The position numbers were made by a program, and so were the translations under genes. A stretch of DNA of 64,000 bases from assembly GCF_945956895.1 (NCBI RefSeq), contig NZ_CAMFJF010000003.1:124001-188000 (forward strand). The letters are read 5' to 3'. Every line of letters starts with the position of its first letter. The stretch's first letter is position 1. Below, piece after piece: positions 25,217 to 34,570 of the stretch. The notes under the pieces were generated by a model. It ran no database searches. It was not told the DNA's origin and saw only the letters and a list, made by a program, of their open reading frames with translations. Source of the stretch: an uncultured Allobosea sp. Its GTDB lineage: Bacteria > Pseudomonadota > Alphaproteobacteria > Rhizobiales > Beijerinckiaceae.

Positions 25217-25810
25217 ATGCTGCGCTCGCTTTCGTCAGGGATCATCACCGCTTCCAGCCTCGCAGCCGCGCTTGTGCTCGGTGCCTCGGCCGCCCAGGCC
25301 GGCGGCGGCTGCCGCGGCTCCGCCTGCTACAATCTCGTCAACACGCCGCCGGTCTACGGCACCATCGACGAGACCTATCAGGTCCGCCCGGCCCAGGTTC
25401 AGCGCCGCGTCGTCCCGGCCGAATACGAGAGCGTGACCGACACCGTGATGATCGCGCCGGAGCGCCGCATTCCGCATCATCGTGCCGCCGTCTACGAGAC
25501 CGTGACCGAGAAGGTGCTGGTCGCGCCCGCCAGCCGCCGCTGGGAAGTGACCCGCGACGCCTGGGGCAACACGGTCGGCTGCTGGGTCGATGTGCCCGCC
25601 CGCTACGGCTACCAGAGCCGCCGCGTCGAGGTTTCCCCGGCCACCGTCGATTACGAGACGGTCCCGGCCGTCTACACGCAGCGGCAGCGCCAGGTGATGG
25701 TGCGTCCGACCCAGGTCGTGCGGGACGAGATTCCCGCCGTCTACGAGACCCGGCAGCGCCAGGTGATGGTCAGCCCCGGTTCGCAGTATTGGTCCCGCGC
25801 CCGCTACTGA
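25217..25810 (+). CDS. Secreted protein with YETV-type internal repeats
   Basis: A 197-residue protein with a clear signal peptide (MLRSLSSGIITASSLAAALVLGASAAQA, cleavage near residue 28) followed by CRGSACYNLV, in which two cysteines could pair. The rest is built from degenerate repeats around VxVxPAxxxYETVxAVY: YESVTDTVMIAPERR, YETVTEKVLVAPASRR, YETVPAVYTQRQRQVMVRP, YETRQRQVMVSPGS. This implies a repetitive beta structure. Proteins of this type are common in Hyphomicrobiales and of unknown function; location is expected to be periplasmic or outer surface. ATG 25217 starts the signal peptide; upstream ATG 25139 would not give one. Confidence 0.75.
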   Translation: MLRSLSSGIITASSLAAALVLGASAAQAGGGCRGSACYNLVNTPPVYGTIDETYQVRPAQVQRRVVPAEYESVTDTVMIAPERRIPHHRAAVYETVTEKVLVAPASRRWEVTRDAWGNTVGCWVDVPARYGYQSRRVEVSPATVDYETVPAVYTQRQRQVMVRPTQVVRDEIPAVYETRQRQVMVSPGSQYWSRARY

Positions 25811-25867
25811 GCGGGCCGGGCAGAGTTTCACGCAGACCCTTTTATACCCACGGAACGACCACTTTCA

Positions 25868-25893
25868 CCCCGGCCCTCGCGCCGGGGTTTTTT
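25868..25893 (+). terminator. Rho-independent terminator
   Basis: Stem CCCCGGC/GCCGGGG (25868-25874 and 25881-25887) with a 6-base loop, followed by six T residues. It lies 58 bp after the secreted repeat protein gene. Confidence 0.9.
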
Positions 25894-25931
25894 CTTGGGC
25901 GGTTTTTTCAGGAAAGGGGTGCCGTTTCGCG

Positions 25932-26064
25932 GCATGGCAAAGCCGCGAGCCCGGAATCCGGAACCGCTCATCTGATCGAGAAGAATGGGAAGCGCGGCGC
26001 CACGACGAATGGTGGCATCGGTTCTGGCTTCCGGGCGCTTCGCTATCGCGAAGCCCCGGAATGA
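25932..26064. repeat. Intergenic palindrome, family D
   Basis: GAGCCCGGAATCCGGAACCG near 25939 and GCATCGGTTCTGGCTTCCGGGC near 26014, ending CCCCGGAATGAC. The same pair of arms occurs inside the 1059-1208 element. It fills the gap after the terminator and before the convergent membrane-protein gene. Confidence 0.75.
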
Positions 26065-26096
26065 CAATGGAATGCAATGTGCCGTGGAGCGCCCGC

Positions 26097-26363
26097 TCAG
26101 GCGAACTTGGCGCCGAGCAGGACGATGCAGACGCCGGCGACGAAGGCGAGGAAACGGGCGGGCATGCCGACCAGGGTGCCGGGCGAACGGCCCGTCGCGA
26201 AGCCGGCGACCAACTCGACCAGGCCGAGCCCGATCAGCACGATGGCGAAGGGCGGCAGGGCTCCATTGGGAGCAACAAGGCCGGCCCTGACCGCATAGGC
26301 GACCACGGCGCCAATGACGGCGCCCAGCGCGACGAACAGGAGCTCGTTTCGCGACAGGCGCAT
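26097..26363 (-). CDS. Small membrane protein, 88 residues
   Basis: About three hydrophobic segments (FVALGAVIGAVVAYAV, FAIVLIGLGLVELVAGFA, FLAFVAGVCIVLLGA). No family recognised. It begins 8 bases after the infA stop and is probably translated from the same mRNA, so it may be an accessory membrane protein of the cold-adaptation cluster or just a passenger. Confidence 0.65.
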   Translation of the reverse strand: MRLSRNELLFVALGAVIGAVVAYAVRAGLVAPNGALPPFAIVLIGLGLVELVAGFATGRSPGTLVGMPARFLAFVAGVCIVLLGAKFA

Positions 26364-26371
26364 CGCGTCGA

Positions 26372-26641
26372 TCAGCGCCGGCGGAAGTTCTGGCGCGGCG
26401 GACCGCCCGGAGCGGGGCCAGCCGTCTTCTGGCGGAAATTGATGCGGCCGCGATCGAGATCGTAAGGCGACATCTCGACGATGACGCGGTCGCCCGCGAT
26501 CGTGCGGATGCGGTTCTTCTTCATCTTGCCGGCGGCGTAGGCCAGGATGATATGCTCGTTGTCGAGCTTCACCCGGTAGTTGCCGTCAGGGAGCACTTCG
26601 ACCACGGTGCCGTCGAATTCAAGCAGTTCTTCTTTCGCCAT
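26372..26641 (-). CDS. infA: Translation initiation factor IF-1, C-terminally extended
   Basis: An S1-like OB-fold protein that binds the 30S A site during initiation. Residues 1-72 match IF-1 ([51 protein letters not shown]). A 17-residue basic, Pro/Gly-rich tail follows ([15 protein letters not shown]), making 89 residues against the usual 72. Its sequence departs from the standard alphaproteobacterial IF-1 in strands 2-3 ([11 protein letters not shown]), which suggests this is a second paralogue rather than the housekeeping copy; that copy would lie outside the window. Downstream of rhlE and cspA on the same strand. Confidence 0.93.
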   Translation of the reverse strand: MAKEELLEFDGTVVEVLPDGNYRVKLDNEHIILAYAAGKMKKNRIRTIAGDRVIVEMSPYDLDRGRINFRQKTAGPAPGGPPRQNFRRR

Positions 26642-26671
26642 CTGTCGTCCTTCGTGAGCCCTAGGGCGCGT

Positions 26672-26700
26672 GGGCGAGCCGTCGTTTCAGAGGCTCGCCC
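26672..26700. promoter_or_regulatory. Hairpin between rhlE and infA
   Basis: Perfect 9-bp stem GGGCGAGCC/GGCTCGCCC with an 11-base loop, 31 bases upstream of the infA start. On the minus-strand transcript it lacks a following U-run, so it may be a processing or stabilising element rather than a terminator; on the plus strand TTTGTT follows. Confidence 0.45.
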
Positions 26701-26721
26701 TTTGTTCTGGTCGATCGCGCG

Positions 26722-28236
26722 TCAGCGCGCGCGCCGCCGGGCGCCGTTGGTGCGTGGTTGCTGTGTTCTTTGCTGCAAGAACGCGACGCCGCCAAGCCCT
26801 TCTTTTGCGGAAACGCCGTCTTTTCGCTGTGCCGCCTGCTCAGGGCGAGGAGCACGCTCGGGATGACGCGGGCGTTCGTGACGTTCCTGGCGCTGGACGC
26901 CATGGGCAGGCTGGTTGCGCTGGCCGCCCTGCTCGGGCTTGCCGCCGCGCGGCTGCTGCCCTTGCGGGCGCCCCTGCTGCTGGCCCTGCGGGCGGTTGGC
27001 TTGCTGGCCCTGCGGGCGGCCTTGACCGCGCCCGCCGCCATTCTGCTGCTGGCCACGTCCGCCGCCGCGCTGGTTCTGCGGCGGCTTCTTGGGCGTGCGA
27101 CCATCCCAATAGGGCACGGCGCCGATCGGTGTGATCGCGACCTTGGTCAGCTTCTCGATGGCGGCGAGATCGCCACGCTCTTCCGGCGTACAGAAGGCGA
27201 TGGCAAGGCCCGCCGCGCCGGCGCGCGCCGTGCGGCCGATGCGGTGGACATAGGTCTCCGGCACGTTCGGCAAGTCGAAATTCACGACATGGCTGACGCC
27301 ATCGACATCGATGCCGCGCGCGGCGATGTCGGTGGCAACGAGAATGCGCAGAGACCCGTCACGAAAGGCGCCGAGCGCGCGCTCGCGCTGGCCCTGGCTC
27401 TTGTTGCCGTGGATCGCGGCCGCCTCGATACCGGACTGGCCGAGCTGGCGCACGACCTTGTCGGCGCCATGCTTGGTGCGGGTGAAGACGATGGCGCGCT
27501 CGAGCTCCGGCACGTTCAGCGTCTTCGCCAGCAGCGCCGGCTTGTCGTGGGCTTCCGTGAAGATGACGCGCTGGTCGATCTTCTCGGCGGTGGTCGCGAC
27601 CGGCGTCACCGCGACCTCGACCGGATCGGTCAGGTAGGCGGAAGCGATCTCACGGATCGGCTTCGGCATGGTCGCCGAGAAGAGCAGCGTGTGGCGCTCC
27701 TTCGGGATCAGGGTCGCGATGCGGCGCAGCGCGTGGATGAAGCCGAGATCGAGCATCTGATCGGCCTCGTCGAGGACGAGGAACTCGATCTCGCGCAGCG
27801 AGACGGCGCGCTGGTCGACGAGGTCAAGCAGGCGGCCGGGCGTGGCAACGAGGATGTCGACCTTCTCACCGAGCGCGCGGATCTGCTTGCCGACGGGAAC
27901 GCCGCCGAAGATCACCGTCGACTTCAGCGAAGTAAAGCGGCCGTAATTGCGGATGCTGGCCTCGATCTGGGCCGAAAGCTCACGCGTCGGCGACAGGATG
28001 AGCGCACGCACGCTGCGGGCCGGCATCTGGCGCGGCTTGGCGAGCAGGCGATGCAGCATCGGCAGCGAGAAGGCAGCGGTCTTGCCGGTGCCGGTCTGGG
28101 CGGCGCCGAGCAGGTCGCGACCCTGCAAAATATGGGGGATCGCCTGCGCCTGGATCGGCGTCGGCGTTTCATAGCCCTCGGCCGCGAGCGCCTTGAGAAG
28201 GGGCTCGGCGAGGCCGAGATCGGTAAACTTGGTCAA
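26722..28236 (-). CDS. rhlE: DEAD-box ATP-dependent RNA helicase, RhlE type
   Basis: A 504-residue helicase. Motifs in order: Q motif PTPIQAQAI, Walker A AQTGTGKT (46-53), PTRELSAQI, TPGRLLDL, DEADQML, SATMP, then RecA-2 motifs IVFTRTKHGADKV, ATDIAARGIDVDGV and HRIGRTARAG. The C-terminal 120 residues are low-complexity Gly, Gln, Arg and Pro (RGG-like), typical of RhlE tails that bind RNA and promote condensates. RhlE helicases remodel rRNA and mRNA structure and often act at low temperature, which fits the neighbouring cspA and infA on the same strand. Confidence 0.93.
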   Translation of the reverse strand: MTKFTDLGLAEPLLKALAAEGYETPTPIQAQAIPHILQGRDLLGAAQTGTGKTAAFSLPMLHRLLAKPRQMPARSVRALILSPTRELSAQIEASIRNYGRFTSLKSTVIFGGVPVGKQIRALGEKVDILVATPGRLLDLVDQRAVSLREIEFLVLDEADQMLDLGFIHALRRIATLIPKERHTLLFSATMPKPIREIASAYLTDPVEVAVTPVATTAEKIDQRVIFTEAHDKPALLAKTLNVPELERAIVFTRTKHGADKVVRQLGQSGIEAAAIHGNKSQGQRERALGAFRDGSLRILVATDIAARGIDVDGVSHVVNFDLPNVPETYVHRIGRTARAGAAGLAIAFCTPEERGDLAAIEKLTKVAITPIGAVPYWDGRTPKKPPQNQRGGGRGQQQNGGGRGQGRPQGQQANRPQGQQQGRPQGQQPRGGKPEQGGQRNQPAHGVQRQERHERPRHPERAPRPEQAAQRKDGVSAKEGLGGVAFLQQRTQQPRTNGARRRAR

Positions 28237-28389
28237 GAAGGATCTTTCCGGACGCCGCGATGCGAGGGGCGCATGTGGGTTTCGGCTGCGCCGCAGGCTC
28301 GCATCCGGCCTGAATTCAATAGAGTCGGACCTGCCGGCGAACCGCTAGCCACAGCGCCGGCAGGCTTGTCGTGGACCGGGGCCGTTATA

Positions 28390-28490
28390 GCATCGGACCG
28401 AAAAGTGGAATCCACTTTTCGGAAAACTCCGACGCGATAACAAAGAGATAGATCATCGTCACCACGTCCTGTCGGACGCGCGATGATCTA
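28390..28490. repeat. Hyphomicrobiales-type palindrome between cspA and rhlE
   Basis: A 12-bp perfect stem CCGAAAAGTGGA/TCCACTTTTCGG at 28398-28409 and 28411-28422, followed by ACAAAGAGATAGATCATCG. From memory this combination is a dispersed intergenic motif of the order. It lies in the 281-bp gap between cspA and rhlE and could form a strong hairpin in the shared transcript. Confidence 0.7.
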
Positions 28491-28517
28491 GGCACTCCCG
28501 GTCGATTGGGTATCAGC

Positions 28518-28727
28518 TCAGGCGACGACGAGGTTGCCGGCCGAGGTCTTGCCGGTCTTGCGATCGGCAACCAGCTCGAAGGAGACGACCTGGCCGTCGC
28601 GCAGCTCGCGCAGGCCGGCACGCTCGACGGCGGAGATGTGGACGAACACGTCCTGGCCGCCGTTCTCAGGGGTGATGAAGCCGTAGCCCTTGGTGGCGTT
28701 GAACCACTTCACGGTGCCCTTGTTCAT
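28518..28727 (-). CDS. Cold-shock protein, CspA family
   Basis: A 69-residue single cold-shock domain. RNP1 is KGYGFI (residues 13-18) and RNP2 is VFVHIS (27-32), and the NKGTVKWFNATKG start is canonical. It binds single-stranded RNA or DNA and melts mRNA structure. AAGGATT upstream of the ATG is a plausible ribosome site. It is followed on the same strand by rhlE and the extended infA. The leader upstream contains a long-range stem (see the regulatory entry at 28745-28827). Confidence 0.95.
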   Translation of the reverse strand: MNKGTVKWFNATKGYGFITPENGGQDVFVHISAVERAGLRELRDGQVVSFELVADRKTGKTSAGNLVVA

Positions 28728-28744
28728 GGGTTTAATCCTTACGT

Positions 28745-28827
28745 TTCAGATCCGCGGCTGTCCTGGAACACGACATGACGCGCGGACGCCTCGCCGTGGC
28801 AATGTAGCGATGTGTGGTGGATCTGAA
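28745..28827 (-). promoter_or_regulatory. Possible structured leader of the cold-shock gene
   Basis: TTCAGATCC at 28745-28753 is complementary to GGATCTGAA at 28819-28827, so the 5' leader of the cspA-type gene could fold on itself with about 65 bases enclosed. Cold-shock genes are often controlled by leader structure. The transcription start is not known, so this is a candidate only. Confidence 0.35.
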
Positions 28828-28997
28828 TCGTGCCCGCCGACCGGATTACCCGCGCGGAGGATTGGCCAGAACCCGGCCGCATCTCGTCATACATCGGTGC
28901 GGATAGCACGAAATGCAAGATTGGTCCAGCAAGGGGCCTATCGGCGCCTGGAACCGAGCGGGCAGGCCCGTGTTTGGCTGGAAAGGGAGGCCGCATC

Positions 28998-29492
28998 ATG
29001 CCGATCACGCTCAAGGGTTCCTGCCGCTGCGGGGCCGTGCATTTCTCGGTGGAGAGCCATGCCCCGGTCCCCTACCAGCTCTGCTACTGCTCGATCTGCC
29101 GCAAGACGGCAGGTGGCGGCGGCTTCGCGATCAACCTCTCGGCCGAGGCCACGACGCTCAAGGTCGAAGGCGAGAACGGGGTCGGCAGCTTCAGCGCGGA
29201 GATCCGCGGCGATGACGGGGCTTGCGAGCACTCGCAGGCGCAGCGCCGCTTCTGCATGGCCTGCGGCACCGCGCTCTGGCTGTTCGATCCGCGCTGGCCG
29301 GAGCTGTTGCATCCCTTCGCCTCCGCGATCGACAGCCATCTGCCGCGTGCGCCCGAAAAGACCCATATCATGCTGCGATACAAGGCCAGCTGGGTCGAGC
29401 CAGCGATCGGGCCAAGCGACCAGAGCTTTGACAACTATCCCGAGGAATCGATCGAGGACTGGCACCGCAAGCGCGGCCTTTGGGTCGACTGA
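28998..29492 (+). CDS. GFA (CENP-V/GFA) family zinc protein
   Basis: A 164-residue protein of the GFA fold. Zinc-binding cysteines are in CRCGAV (near residue 9), CYCSICRKTAGG (near 30) and FCMACGTAL (near 83). The family is named after a protein once reported to speed the reaction of glutathione with formaldehyde, but most members have no proven activity. ATG 28998 is preceded by AAAGGGAGG. It is divergent from cspA and converges with a HAD phosphatase gene. Confidence 0.9.
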   Translation: MPITLKGSCRCGAVHFSVESHAPVPYQLCYCSICRKTAGGGGFAINLSAEATTLKVEGENGVGSFSAEIRGDDGACEHSQAQRRFCMACGTALWLFDPRWPELLHPFASAIDSHLPRAPEKTHIMLRYKASWVEPAIGPSDQSFDNYPEESIEDWHRKRGLWVD

Positions 29493-29527
29493 TCCACCGC
29501 GAGCGCCAGCGCACCGCTCCGAACAGA

Positions 29528-30229
29528 TTAGCGAACGAGCTGCTCGATGAGACCTCGCAAAGGCCCAAGATCCGGGATCGCGTGATAGCGGCCGTGCCCC
29601 ACCGGCTCCTCGGCGCGCTCCAGTGCCCAGGTCAGGTGATGCGGGACATGGACGGCCCAGGAACCGGCCTCCAATGCCGGCAGGATGTCCGACTTCAGGG
29701 AATTGCCGACCATCATCGCCTGCCCTGCTCCGTCGCCGTGGCGCGAGAAGATACGGCCATAGGTCTCCGGCTTCTTGTCGCTGACGATCTCGACCGCATG
29801 GAAGAAATCGCCGAGACCGGACTGGGCGAGCTTGCGCTCCTGGTCGAATAGGTCGCCCTTGGTGATCAGCACCAGCCGGTAATCACTTGAGAGTGCAACC
29901 AGCGTTTCGTGAACATGCGGCAAGGTCTCGACAGGATGGGCGGCCATCTCGCGGCCGGCGGCGAGGATTTCGCCGATCACGGCAGCCGGAACCTGCCCCC
30001 GGGTGATCTCGATCGCCGTCTCGATCATCGAAAGGACGAAGCCCTTGATGCCGAAGCCGTAGAAGCCGAGATTGCGCTTCTCGGCTTCGAGGAGGCGCCC
30101 GGAAATCTCGGCCGCCTCGCCGTGCTCGCCGAGCAGCGCGACGAAACGCTCCTCCGTCATCCGGAAGAACTGCTCGTTCTGCCAGAGCGTGTCGTCGGCA
30201 TCGAAGCCGATGGTGGTCAGCTCCCGCAT
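29528..30229 (-). CDS. HAD family hydrolase
   Basis: A 233-residue haloacid dehalogenase superfamily phosphatase. Motif I is DADDTLW (the first Asp of DxD is the nucleophile), motif II is LITKGD, motif III is the Lys in VSDKKPETY, and motif IV is GNSLKSDILPAL. A helical cap lies between motifs I and II. The substrate is unknown; the arrangement resembles phosphoglycolate phosphatase-like members. Divergent from the toxin-antitoxin pair. Confidence 0.9.
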   Translation of the reverse strand: MRELTTIGFDADDTLWQNEQFFRMTEERFVALLGEHGEAAEISGRLLEAEKRNLGFYGFGIKGFVLSMIETAIEITRGQVPAAVIGEILAAGREMAAHPVETLPHVHETLVALSSDYRLVLITKGDLFDQERKLAQSGLGDFFHAVEIVSDKKPETYGRIFSRHGDGAGQAMMVGNSLKSDILPALEAGSWAVHVPHHLTWALERAEEPVGHGRYHAIPDLGPLRGLIEQLVR

Positions 30230-30262
30230 ATCCGAGACCTCTTCGCCATCAAACCGCCTCCC

Positions 30263-30316
30263 CGCAAGCTATCGCTTGCGCCGCACGAAATTTGAACTAA
30301 GTTTGTTAAACTAAGT
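30263..30316 (+). promoter_or_regulatory. Toxin-antitoxin control region
   Basis: A hairpin CGCAAGC/GCTTGCG (30263-30280) is followed by two direct copies of AACTAAGT at 30295-30302 and 30309-30316, 14 bp apart, just before the antitoxin gene. Antitoxins of this type usually bind such repeats to repress their own operon. Confidence 0.5.
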
Positions 30317-30330
30317 CCAGAGAGGCAGCC

Positions 30331-30576
30331 ATGGACATCGTCAACATTCACGAGGCCAAGACGCACCTCTCCCGTCTCGTCGAGCGCGCGGCCAAGGGAG
30401 AGAGCTTTATCATCGCCAAGGCCGGCAAGGCGATGGTCAAGGTCGTCCCCGTCGATGCGCCCGATCAGAACCAGATGCGCCGCATCGGCTTCCTGAGCGG
30501 CGCGTTCGAGGTGCCTGACGATTTCGATCGCATGGGCGAGAACGAGATTGCGAACATGTTCGGCGCCCGTCCGTGA
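30331..30576 (+). CDS. Type II antitoxin, Phd/YefM family
   Basis: An 81-residue antitoxin. The N-terminal Phd/YefM dimer and DNA-binding fold is seen in MDIVNIHEAKTHLSRLVERA and GESFIIAKAGKAMVKVVP; the C-terminal part (GAFEVPDDFDRMGENEIANMF) is the flexible toxin-blocking tail. It overlaps the toxin gene by 4 bases (GTGA). Upstream direct repeats probably act as its operator. Confidence 0.92.
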   Translation: MDIVNIHEAKTHLSRLVERAAKGESFIIAKAGKAMVKVVPVDAPDQNQMRRIGFLSGAFEVPDDFDRMGENEIANMFGARP

Positions 30577-30959
30577 AGCTGCTGCTCGACACGCATCTGC
30601 TGCTCTGGCTCGCCTTGGACTCCGGCAAGCTTTCAACAAGGGCACGCTCCGTCATCGAAGATGCCAGCAATAACCTCTTCTTCAGCGCCGCGAGCATCTG
30701 GGAGGTCGCGATCAAGCGCGGGCTCGATCGTGACGACTTTACGGTCGATCCTCGCCTCCTGCGCCGGGGTCTGCTCGACAACGGCTATGAAGAGCTGGCC
30801 ATCGACAGCCGGCATGCGGTTGCAACGCTCGATCTGCCGCCCTTGCATAAGGATCCGTTTGATCGAATCCTGATCGCACAAGCCATGGTCGAAGGGATGA
30901 CATTGGCGACGGCGGATGAAGCCGTCGCGCGCTACCCCGGAACCATCCTGCGCGTTTGA
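30573..30959 (+). CDS. PIN domain toxin, VapC-like
   Basis: A 128-residue PIN-domain ribonuclease. The acidic active site is visible as Asp6 in LLDTHLLLW, Glu in ASIWEVAIK, Asp in DPFDRILIAQA and Asp in TLATADEAV. VapC toxins cleave tRNA, rRNA or mRNA and are held inactive by the cognate antitoxin. The start is GTG 30573 overlapping the antitoxin stop, so translation is coupled. Complete, with no sign of decay. Confidence 0.92.
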   Translation: MKLLLDTHLLLWLALDSGKLSTRARSVIEDASNNLFFSAASIWEVAIKRGLDRDDFTVDPRLLRRGLLDNGYEELAIDSRHAVATLDLPPLHKDPFDRILIAQAMVEGMTLATADEAVARYPGTILRV

Positions 30960-30980
30960 GCGGCGAGCCCGGCTCCGCGC

Positions 30981-33665
<2,685 letters not shown>

Positions 33666-33852
33666 CACATAGCCTCTTCTGTTCAACCGGACGAGGCAAA
33701 CGCCGCGCCGGCGCGAAAGTTTCGTGCGTGTGCCGTCGATGCCCATGAGTCATCGGCAGCGGGGATGAGGCGCTCATGCCCAAAACGACATGAACAATCA
33801 ATGAGCGTGTGCAGCATCGGCTGATGCAGCGCAATAGCACGGCAGGGTTGCG

Positions 33853-34347
33853 TCAGGCTCCCTTCCCGCGCGCGGCCCGGGGCCAGCGCAGCGGCCAGTT
33901 GACGATGCGCTCGGCGACCTCATCCTCCGGCATCTCGTCCTCATTGGCAAAGACGCGGCCGCGCACGGAGACGCCGGCCGCGACCACCGTCTCGGGATCG
34001 CCAGAGACCAGCGGATGCCACCAGGGCAGGTCCTTGCCCTCGGCGACGAGGCGATAGCCGCAGGTCGGCGGCAACCAGGGCAGCGTCCGCACCTCTTCGG
34101 GCGTCAGCGTCACGCAATCCGGCACCTTCTGCGAGCGGTTCGGATAATCGCGGCAACGGCAGGTTCCGGCCTCGAACAGCCGGCAGCCGACATCCGTCGC
34201 GAAGATGCGCCCGCTATCCTCGTCCTCGAGCTTGACCAGGCAACAGCGGCCGCAGCCGTCGCAGAGCGATTCCCATTGCTCCGTCGTCATCGCCTCCAGC
34301 GGCGTCGTCAGCCAGAAGGGCTGCTCTTTCGGCGGGGTTTGCGTCAT
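33853..34347 (-). CDS. YcgN family cysteine cluster protein
   Basis: A 164-residue protein of the UPF0260/YkgJ cluster. Conserved cysteines occur in [14 protein letters not shown] (near residue 30), [27 protein letters not shown] and PTCGYRL, enough for one metal or iron-sulfur centre. Function is not established. The divergent neighbour is the penicillin-binding protein gene. Confidence 0.9.
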   Translation of the reverse strand: MTQTPPKEQPFWLTTPLEAMTTEQWESLCDGCGRCCLVKLEDEDSGRIFATDVGCRLFEAGTCRCRDYPNRSQKVPDCVTLTPEEVRTLPWLPPTCGYRLVAEGKDLPWWHPLVSGDPETVVAAGVSVRGRVFANEDEMPEDEVAERIVNWPLRWPRAARGKGA

Positions 34348-34570
34348 GGCAGGCTTATGCGCCCGCCGGCGGCAAGATGGAAGAGCCGGCCGGACAGCCG
34401 GCGCGCCGCACCGCCAGATCGACCGGATCTATTCCCGAAATTTACCGTCCCGCCTCTTATTCGACGACGGAGCATCCCCATGTCTTCCTTTCGGGGCGCT
34501 CTGCTGTTGCCAAGTGGGCAACCACGCGGCAGGACTTATGCTGGGGGCCATTCGGAAGCCTGGAACCGCC

